Origin: Clostridiales bacterium
GTDB lineage: Bacteria; Bacillota; Clostridia; Christensenellales; Aristaeellaceae
Length of the DNA stretch: 13,531 nucleotides
Direction: 5' to 3'
Assembly: GCA_004557805.1 (NCBI GenBank)
Contig: SFFS01000059.1
Coordinates: forward strand, 1-13,531
The notes beneath the pieces are model-generated. The model was not told where the DNA came from. It did no database searches and saw nothing but the letters and a program-made list of their open reading frames with translations. Within the stretch, counting starts at the first letter, position 1. Each line of letters begins with the position of its first letter. Below are positions 6,311-12,358 of this stretch, in pieces. Position numbers and translations under genes: made by a program.

Positions 6311-7138
6311 TTAGAGGATCTTATCCGCGCCCAGCAGCTGAATCTTTTCGATGCAATATTTCTTGATCGCCTCGACCGGTTCCTGCATGAACACGTCCAT
6401 CGCCCTGATTTCGCCGTTCTTGGCGTAAACGCTGTTGAAGAACGCATACACCAGATCGGTGGCGAAGTTCATCTTGCGCACGCCCGCCTTTACGGCCATC
6501 TTGACCTGATCGTCCGGCACGCCGGAGCCGCCGTGCAGCACCAGCGGCAGACCGGTTTCGCGATGAATATCGGCGATGCGCTGAATATCGAGCACCGGCG
6601 CTTTCTTATACACGCCGTGCGCCGTGCCGACCATAACCGCCATCGCGGCCACGCCCGTCTCCTTCGCAAAGCGCTTCGCCTCTTCGACGTCCGTAAAGTC
6701 GCTCATTTTTTCGTCGGCGGTTCCACCGACATGGCCCAGCTCGCCCTCGACGCTTACGCCGCACTCGGCGCAGATTTCCACGGCCCTGCGCGTGGTGGCG
6801 ATGTTCTCGTCCAGCGGCTTGGTGGACGCGTCGATCATGACGCCCGTCGCGCCCAGGCGCAGCGCGCGCAGCACCTCGGGAATGCCCGCGCCGTGGTCGA
6901 GATGCATCACGGCCGGCGTCGGCAGCTGCCGGATCGCCTCGTGAATCGCCGCCGCCTCGAACGGGCCGAACTCCGTATCGAACATGCGCGAGAACATCTG
7001 GAAGATGACCGGCGCGCCCGTCTCGCGGGCCGCCTGCATCACGCCCATGGCGGATTCCATGTTGTAGCAGTTAAAGGCGGGAATGGCCGCGCCCTTTTCT
7101 TCGGCCAGCGCCAGAATCTGTTTGAGATTCGTTACCAT
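6311..7138 (-). CDS. Class II (zinc) ketose-bisphosphate/ketose-phosphate aldolase
   Basis: A 275-residue aldolase of the FbaA/GatY/KbaY/IolJ family, which splits a ketose phosphate into DHAP and an aldehyde. The Zn-binding and catalytic features are visible: MHLDHG (78-83, catalytic Asp81 and ligand His82), GVMIDAS (99-105), VEGELGHVGG (130-139), GTAHGVYK (171-178, ligand His174), LHGGSG (201-206, ligand His202) and the phosphate-binding segment MNFATDL (223-229). The length is typical of the short GatY/KbaY branch. ATG 7138 has GAGGAG 9 nt upstream, overlapping the isomerase stop. Immediately downstream of an isomerase and a PfkB kinase, it is most simply the third step of the same pathway. 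A tagatose-, fructose- or deoxyketose-type substrate cannot be told from the sequence; the NFATDL variant of the usual N-x-x-T-D region is a small difference. Confidence 0.92.
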   Translation of the reverse strand: MVTNLKQILALAEEKGAAIPAFNCYNMESAMGVMQAARETGAPVIFQMFSRMFDTEFGPFEAAAIHEAIRQLPTPAVMHLDHGAGIPEVLRALRLGATGVMIDASTKPLDENIATTRRAVEICAECGVSVEGELGHVGGTADEKMSDFTDVEEAKRFAKETGVAAMAVMVGTAHGVYKKAPVLDIQRIADIHRETGLPLVLHGGSGVPDDQVKMAVKAGVRKMNFATDLVYAFFNSVYAKNGEIRAMDVFMQEPVEAIKKYCIEKIQLLGADKIL

Positions 7139-7151
7139 TTTTCTTCTCTCC

Positions 7152-8543
7152 TCAGTTCATCGAGTCGGGTTTCAGATGCGGCACAAACTTGCAGAACTCT
7201 TCGATTTCCTTCGTATAATCGCCCTCGATTTCCACCATGTGATGGATGTACGGGCCTTCGATGAGCCTGCGCTCCCATTTGTCCAGATCGTTAAAGCGGC
7301 CCCAGACGTAGGTTCCGTTGGTGAACGGGCCGTCCGCGCTCTCGCAGGTGCCGTTAAGAATCATGTATTTGCCGTCATCCTGGTCAAAGCGCGCGACTGT
7401 GTATTTGCTGTGCTTCGCCTCGAACCACTGCCGCTGGATATATTCCACCGGCTTCTTGCCCTCGCGGTGCAGGCTGTACGGGAACGGACCGCAGTGCCAC
7501 AGAAGCTCCACGTTTTCATCCTGCGGATGGCGCACGGTGAATTCGCCCATGAACGGCGGATTCTTGCCAAACGACGCGCACGACAGCAGCGCCATCGTAA
7601 TCGCCGCATGCATATCGCTCTCGCAGCTGACCAGATAGCCCTCGTCGAGCAGGAACCCATACGCGCTACACGGCAGCACGCCGCAGGCCATTTCCATGCT
7701 CGTCCAGCATTCCGACGAGATCGCGTCAAGGTTGTATTCCTCAAACAGCTCCTTGAACAGCAGCACGAACGCATAGATGCGCTTGAGCAGCGGCTTGGTA
7801 AAATCATCCACGTCGTAGCGCTCAAGGAACAGCTTCTCGCCCTCGACCAGCTCCGCGTCGCGCTCCTGCAGAATCTTGTTAAATTTCTTTGCCACCAGCG
7901 CGTTGTTAATCGGCACGATGTGCAGGCCGAAGCGCTGCATCAGTTCTCCCTCGTTGAAGATGACGGAGCAGAAAATCTTCGGCCGCATGCCCACCTGGCC
8001 CACGCGCATGCCGCGGAAATTCTTGACCATGCACGCCACGCGCGCAAACCGGTCGAGCCCCTCGGCGAACTTCTGCTCGCTCACGCGGCAGCTGTTGAGG
8101 AACGTGAAGGGAATGTTGTAGCGCTGCATCTGCCGGCTGATGCCGAAGATGCCGCACTGGCTGTCGGTGTAGCGCATGCCGTCGGCGTCGAAGCGCTCGT
8201 CGAGCGGAGCCCACAGCATCACCGGCACGTTCATCTCCTGCGCCAGAAGCGCCGCCGCTTCCTCGCAGCCGAAGTTCGCGTTAATCATCAGCAGCGCGTC
8301 CACTTTTTCGGCGCGCATATGCGCGGCCACCTTTTCCACGTCGCTCTCGGCGTAGAACGTTTCCACAGGAATCACGCCCTTGAGGTCGGCGAACGTCACG
8401 TTTTCCGTGGCGTAATGCTCTTCAATGTAGGCCACGATTTCGCGGCCGCGCGCCTCGGCGATTTCCCAGTTGAACGCGCCCGGACGCGGCGTGCAGTCGC
8501 GGCGCATCGGCACGAGGCCGATTTTGACGTTATAATTCAGCAT
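7152..8543 (-). CDS. L-fucose/L-arabinose isomerase-like protein (COG2407 type)
   Basis: A 463-residue protein resembling the L-fucose isomerase-related family, which interconverts aldoses and ketoses using a divalent metal. Family-typical segments are LMINANFGCEEAAALLAQ (85-102) followed by VPVMLWAPLDE (106-116), the GMRVGQVGMRP region (178-188), ISSECWTSME (275-284), VSCESDMHAAITMALL (305-320) and LLWHCGPFP (347-355). By analogy with fucose and arabinose isomerases, Glu278, Glu308 or Asp310, and His350 are the likely metal ligands and proton-transfer residues. No signal peptide, so cytosolic. ATG 8543 has AGGAAG 7 nt upstream. Lying between a sugar kinase and an aldolase, it is most likely the entry isomerase of the pathway. 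The family contains many proteins of unknown substrate, so neither fucose nor arabinose should be assumed. Confidence 0.85.
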   Translation of the reverse strand: MLNYNVKIGLVPMRRDCTPRPGAFNWEIAEARGREIVAYIEEHYATENVTFADLKGVIPVETFYAESDVEKVAAHMRAEKVDALLMINANFGCEEAAALLAQEMNVPVMLWAPLDERFDADGMRYTDSQCGIFGISRQMQRYNIPFTFLNSCRVSEQKFAEGLDRFARVACMVKNFRGMRVGQVGMRPKIFCSVIFNEGELMQRFGLHIVPINNALVAKKFNKILQERDAELVEGEKLFLERYDVDDFTKPLLKRIYAFVLLFKELFEEYNLDAISSECWTSMEMACGVLPCSAYGFLLDEGYLVSCESDMHAAITMALLSCASFGKNPPFMGEFTVRHPQDENVELLWHCGPFPYSLHREGKKPVEYIQRQWFEAKHSKYTVARFDQDDGKYMILNGTCESADGPFTNGTYVWGRFNDLDKWERRLIEGPYIHHMVEIEGDYTKEIEEFCKFVPHLKPDSMN

Positions 8544-8563
8544 CGGAATTCTTCCTTTCTGTA

Positions 8564-9550
8564 TTACATATCAAAGAAACCCTGACGATAGCGCTTGAGC
8601 CGCTCGTCGAGCCATTCCCGTTCTATCACGCCGTCCTCGAGGAAGCGCGTCACGGTCGCCAGGTTCGGAATGCCCGCGCGGCCGCCGAGCTGCGTGCACT
8701 TGATGGCGGATACGCCGGAGGAGAACCGCGCGCAGCGCGGCACATCCCAGCCCTGCAGATACGCATAGTTGAACGCGCCGTGGAACACGTCGCCCGCACC
8801 GGTGGAGTCAATCGCATCCACCTTGAACGCCGGAAGCTGGAAATACGCCGCATCCGCGCCGTACACGCCTTCGCAGCCGTTCTCGCCCAGCGTGAAAATG
8901 ACGATTTCCGGGCCGCGCGCGTGGATATAGCGCGCCGCTTCCTCGCAGGTCATGTTGCCCAGCGCCTCGCACATGGAGTTGTAATACGTCTCCGAGGCGA
9001 TGAAAATATCGAGATATCTGTAATTCTCGTAAATGTCCGGGCGATAATACGCCGCGTCGATGCTCACCTTGCCGCCGGCCTCGTGAATCCAGTCGGCCGC
9101 CTGGAACTTCGCAGGCGTGAGCATATCGCCGATATGCAGAATCTTTGCAGATTTAATGAACGCTTCGTCCAGATCGGCAATCTCCAGCGCGCGGTAATCG
9201 CCGGGCTTGCTGATGAACTCCTTGCCGTTGATTTCGCGTTCGGACACGCACACGCAGAAGTCGGTCCGCTTGCCGGGATCGAGCAGCAGGTGCGAGGTAT
9301 CGACATGGTTATACGCGAAATCGCCCAGGCTCGCATGGCCGAACATGTCGCCGCCCGCCACGCCCATAATGGCGCAGCGCAGCCCCAGCACGCCCGCCGC
9401 CACCGTGGCCGTCGGCACGTTGCCGCCGCCCTGGAAGCAATAGTTGCGCATGCGGATGTTCACGTTCGTCGGCGGCAGCTTGTCCAGCTCCACGATCAGA
9501 TCCTGAAAGGGATTGCCGAAGCCGAGCATGTCGAGTTTCTTTTCGTTCAT
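8564..9550 (-). CDS. PfkB/ribokinase-family carbohydrate kinase
   Basis: A 328-residue ATP-dependent sugar kinase. The N-terminal half has the PfkB signature region FQGGGNVPTATVAAGVLG (39-56), with GGGN expected to contact the sugar, and GVAGGDMFG (63-71). The C-terminal signature DSTGAGDVFHGAF (248-260) holds the anion hole GAGD and the catalytic base Asp254. A lid-type segment (about 90-115) lies between. ATG 9550 has GGAGG 7 nt upstream, and the gene ends 20 nt before the isomerase start. Likely role: phosphorylation of the ketose produced by the isomerase before aldol cleavage. The sequence does not match fructokinase, KdgK or IolC closely enough for me to name a substrate. Confidence 0.92.
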   Translation of the reverse strand: MNEKKLDMLGFGNPFQDLIVELDKLPPTNVNIRMRNYCFQGGGNVPTATVAAGVLGLRCAIMGVAGGDMFGHASLGDFAYNHVDTSHLLLDPGKRTDFCVCVSEREINGKEFISKPGDYRALEIADLDEAFIKSAKILHIGDMLTPAKFQAADWIHEAGGKVSIDAAYYRPDIYENYRYLDIFIASETYYNSMCEALGNMTCEEAARYIHARGPEIVIFTLGENGCEGVYGADAAYFQLPAFKVDAIDSTGAGDVFHGAFNYAYLQGWDVPRCARFSSGVSAIKCTQLGGRAGIPNLATVTRFLEDGVIEREWLDERLKRYRQGFFDM

Positions 9551-9575
9551 GGTGTTTCCTCCCGCTGCTTTCCTG

Positions 9576-11006
9576 TCAGGGAATCATCGAGCAGTATTTG
9601 AAATCGTAGTATTCGTCCAGCGACCAGTGCGACTTGTCGCATCCCACGCCCGACTGCTTTACGCCTGCGTGCGGGGTCTGTTCGGTGCCGTATGCGCCGT
9701 TGATGAAAATTTCGCCTGCGTCCATGCCCTCGAACGCCTTGCTGATCTCCTGCGCGCGATGGCCGAAATAGTAGGCCGACAGGCCGTAGATGGTGTTATT
9801 CGCCTTCTCGATGGCTTCGTCCAGCGTCTTGAACGGCTGCATCGGAATGACCGGCCCGAAGATTTCTTCGGTGGAAACGCGCATATCGTCGGTCACGTCG
9901 ACCAGCAGCGCAGGCGTGATGTAACTGCCCGCCTCGAATCCGGCCGGAATTTCGCCGCCCATCACGAGCGTCGCGCCCTTCTGCACCGCGTCCTCGATCA
10001 GCTCGAACATCCGGTCGCGCGCCTTGCGGTTAATCATCGGGCCCATGATATAGCCCTCGTCGCGCCATTTGCCCAGGCGCACCTTCCGCAGCTCTTCGGC
10101 CACTTTGGCGCACAGCGCCTGATAAATCTTCTCATGCACGTAAATGCGGTTATAGTTGACGCACGTCTGACCCGCAAAGCCGACCTTCTTGGCCACGATG
10201 TTAGCCGCCACGGCGTCGAGATCCGCATCGTCCATGACGACGACGGGCGCGTTTCCGCCCAGTTCGAAGGAATACTTCTTCACCGACGTGGCCGCTTCTC
10301 GCATGATCTGCAGGCCCGTCTCGCTCGAACCGATGAGCGTAATCATCTTCGGGATTTTGCTCTCGTTGAGCGTTTTGGCGACCTCGCTCGAAGGGCCGGA
10401 AACAATGTTGATCACGCCCGCCGGGAAGCCGATGCGCGCGGCGATTTCGCCGATATACAGCGTGGCCAGCGGCGTTTCGCTCGAGGGCTTGATGATGCAC
10501 GCGCAGCCGGAGGCGACCGACGGCCCGATCTTCAGGCCGGCGTTGCCCAGCGGATAATTCCACGCAAGATGCCCCACCACCACGCCGATCGGCCTGCGCT
10601 CGACGACATGATACATGCTGCCGTACGTTCCGGCGGCGTGCGGGAAGGTCACGCCGTACATGCGGCGCGCCTCGTCGGCATAATACTGGAAGCTGATCAT
10701 GCACCAGTCAAAGTCGGCGCACGCGGCGGCATAGGGTCTGCCGGATTCGGCGGAAACAAGCTCGATAAACTTGTCGCGCTCCGCCAGGCACGCCTCGCGC
10801 AGCTTCAAAAGCCAGTTGGCGCGCTCGTTCAGCGGGGTTTTCGACCAGGTCTTGAAGGCGGCGTCCGCCGCGTCCAGCGCTTCGGTCGCCTGCTGCGCCG
10901 TCGCGCCCGCAAACGTGGCGATGATTTCGCCCGTCGCGGGGTTGGCGATGTGCATCGGCCGTCCCTGGCCCTCGACCAGCTGGCCGCCAATATACTGCTT
11001 ATACAT
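9576..11006 (-). CDS. NAD(P)-dependent aldehyde dehydrogenase
   Basis: A full-length 476-residue ALDH superfamily member. Conserved residues are all present: the oxyanion Asn150 in WNYPL, coenzyme-binding Lys173 in IIKPSSETP, general base Glu248 in FELGGNAP, nucleophile Cys282 in GFAGQTCVNYNR, and EEIFGPV (380-386). It is non-acylating in type and resembles lactaldehyde, glycolaldehyde or succinate-semialdehyde dehydrogenases. It oxidises an aldehyde to an acid; in this operon the aldehyde half of the aldolase product is the natural candidate, giving lactate, glycerate or another acid. Its ATG overlaps the enolase-like stop by one base (TAATG), with AAAGGAAG 8 nt upstream inside that gene, indicating tight coupling. 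The exact substrate is uncertain. Confidence 0.92.
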   Translation of the reverse strand: MYKQYIGGQLVEGQGRPMHIANPATGEIIATFAGATAQQATEALDAADAAFKTWSKTPLNERANWLLKLREACLAERDKFIELVSAESGRPYAAACADFDWCMISFQYYADEARRMYGVTFPHAAGTYGSMYHVVERRPIGVVVGHLAWNYPLGNAGLKIGPSVASGCACIIKPSSETPLATLYIGEIAARIGFPAGVINIVSGPSSEVAKTLNESKIPKMITLIGSSETGLQIMREAATSVKKYSFELGGNAPVVVMDDADLDAVAANIVAKKVGFAGQTCVNYNRIYVHEKIYQALCAKVAEELRKVRLGKWRDEGYIMGPMINRKARDRMFELIEDAVQKGATLVMGGEIPAGFEAGSYITPALLVDVTDDMRVSTEEIFGPVIPMQPFKTLDEAIEKANNTIYGLSAYYFGHRAQEISKAFEGMDAGEIFINGAYGTEQTPHAGVKQSGVGCDKSHWSLDEYYDFKYCSMIP

Positions 11007-12319
11007 TATTTTTTCTTCCTTTCATATTCTTCCGCTCTCGCCTGGTTGCGGAAGCCCTTCAGGCCGCGCGCGCCGATAAACTTGGCCGCCGCGCCCAGTT
11101 CCTCTTCGATTTCCATCAGCCGGTTGGCGCGCGGTCCGATGCCGCACTCGCGGATGGAGCCGGCGTTGATGCCCACGGCGTAATCGCCGATCGATTCGCC
11201 CTCACCGCGGCTATCCGACGGCATAACGGCGTAGCCGAACTTGTAGGCATACTGGATCATCTCCAGCGCCTCGCTGATGGTGCCGATCTGGTTGACCTTC
11301 AGAAGCACCGTGTTCGCCGCGCCTTTCGATACGCCGTAAGCCACGCGCTCGGGGTTCGTGGTAAACAGGTCGTCGCCGACGATCTGAATGCCGCTCTCCT
11401 TTGTCAGCGCGGCGGTGGTGTCGTAATCATCCTCGTTGAACGGATCTTCGAGGATGACGAAGGGATACTCGCGGATGATGTCCATATAGAACTTATATAG
11501 TTCGTCCTTCGTCTTGGGCGTATTATCAAAGAGGCCGTAATATTTTCCGTCTTCCTTGTTGTGATAGGTATCGGTAGCCACGTCCATCTGGAAACCGGCG
11601 CGGCCCTCGTAGCCCGCCGTGATGATTACATCCATCATCTCGTCCCAGATTTCGCGGTCGCAGCCGAAAACGCCTTCCGGAATGGAGATGAAGTCGCGGA
11701 TATTCGGCAGCCCGCCAAAGCGCGCCTTCATGCGCTCCGCCCAGCGGGTATGAATATCCCAGCAGGCATAGGACGCGTCGGCAAAGGTGTCGAACCCGAA
11801 GCACATCACCGACATCGTAGGCTTTCCGCCCGGCGTGGTGATGCCGCCGCCATAGCGCGCGTCGCCCGCAGCCATGGCAACGCCCGGTACAGGAAGATAC
11901 ATCGCGTTTTCGCCGCCGACATGCTGGTAAAGCGGAATGCCGAGCGCCGCCGCTCCGGCCTTCAGCGCCGCCGCGGAAACCGCCGCCGTGGCGTTTCCGC
12001 CCAGCTTCGCCTTCGCGTCCGGCGTAATCGCCAGCATCGTCCGGTCCACCAGCTGCTGGTTCGAAGCGTCCACCCCGCGCAGCGCCGGCGCGATGATGTT
12101 GTTGACGTTGTTCACCGCGCCCATAACGCCCTTGCCGCGGAACTTTTCGCCGCCGTCAAAGGAGAAAACGATTTCGTGCGTTCCCACGGATATGCCCGAG
12201 GTACACATCGCGCGGCCGACGGCTCCGTTCTCCGTGGTGACGACGGCTTCCACGCCGGGATTGCCCCGGTTGGTGTACACCTGCCGCGCATGGATAGAAG
12301 TAATGGCTGTTCCTGACAT
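11006..12319 (-). CDS. Enolase-superfamily protein, divergent enolase paralogue
   Basis: A 437-residue protein alignable over its whole length with enolase (2-phosphoglycerate to phosphoenolpyruvate). Retained features: NRGNP near the N-terminus (17-21); the acid of the PEG motif (Glu215, in place of GDEGG); metal ligands in FQMDVA (Asp246), ILEDPF (Glu291) and VGDDLFTTN (315-321); and the catalytic base Lys341 in LLKVNQIGT. Altered features: the SGAS loop is SGISVG (41-46); the NGGEHA segment with its active-site His is AAGDARYGG (150-158); the QEFMI Glu is missing (SVMCFGF, 170-176); SHRSGE, which supplies the His and phosphate-binding Arg-Ser, is SDSRGEGE (368-375); and the distal IKTG lysine is replaced (SIRECG, 388-393). 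The core chemistry is probably kept but the substrate pocket is changed. ATG 12319 has AAGGAG 8 nt upstream. It lies after a glycerate-kinase-like gene and before an aldehyde dehydrogenase. It may be a special enolase or a dehydratase/lyase for another acid. Confidence 0.85.
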   Translation of the reverse strand: MSGTAITSIHARQVYTNRGNPGVEAVVTTENGAVGRAMCTSGISVGTHEIVFSFDGGEKFRGKGVMGAVNNVNNIIAPALRGVDASNQQLVDRTMLAITPDAKAKLGGNATAAVSAAALKAGAAALGIPLYQHVGGENAMYLPVPGVAMAAGDARYGGGITTPGGKPTMSVMCFGFDTFADASYACWDIHTRWAERMKARFGGLPNIRDFISIPEGVFGCDREIWDEMMDVIITAGYEGRAGFQMDVATDTYHNKEDGKYYGLFDNTPKTKDELYKFYMDIIREYPFVILEDPFNEDDYDTTAALTKESGIQIVGDDLFTTNPERVAYGVSKGAANTVLLKVNQIGTISEALEMIQYAYKFGYAVMPSDSRGEGESIGDYAVGINAGSIRECGIGPRANRLMEIEEELGAAAKFIGARGLKGFRNQARAEEYERKKK

Positions 12320-12339
12320 TTCTCCAACTCCTTAACGAA

Positions 12340-12354
12340 CCGGCGTTCCGCCGG
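12340..12354 (-). other. Small hairpin in the glycerate-kinase/enolase-like gap
   Basis: A perfect 6-bp stem CCGGCG/CGCCGG (12340-12345 with 12349-12354) with a 3-nt loop, in the 39-nt gap. It lies just upstream of the enolase-like Shine-Dalgarno site (12328-12333). No U-tract follows beyond TTCGTT, so read-through is expected. Confidence 0.4.
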
Positions 12355-12358
12355 CAAA

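Noticed and set aside
5315..7264. 649-codon open frame on the plus strand
   Set aside because: It lies antisense to three well-supported genes (oxidoreductase, aldolase, end of the isomerase), is rich in His/Arg/Ala, and has no recognisable domain. Long antisense frames are expected from the third-position GC of the real genes.
7083..8585. 500-codon open frame on the plus strand
   Set aside because: It mirrors the isomerase gene on the other strand and shows the same shadow composition.
6311..9550. Assignment of the kinase-isomerase-aldolase block as a myo-inositol (iol) or fucose operon
   Set aside because: No IolD, IolE, IolB, FucK or FucA type gene is present and the isomerase type does not fit the inositol route.
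9513..11183. 556-codon open frame on the plus strand
   Set aside because: It is antisense to the aldehyde dehydrogenase and the end of the enolase-like gene, with low-complexity His/Arg/Ala composition and no family match that I can see.
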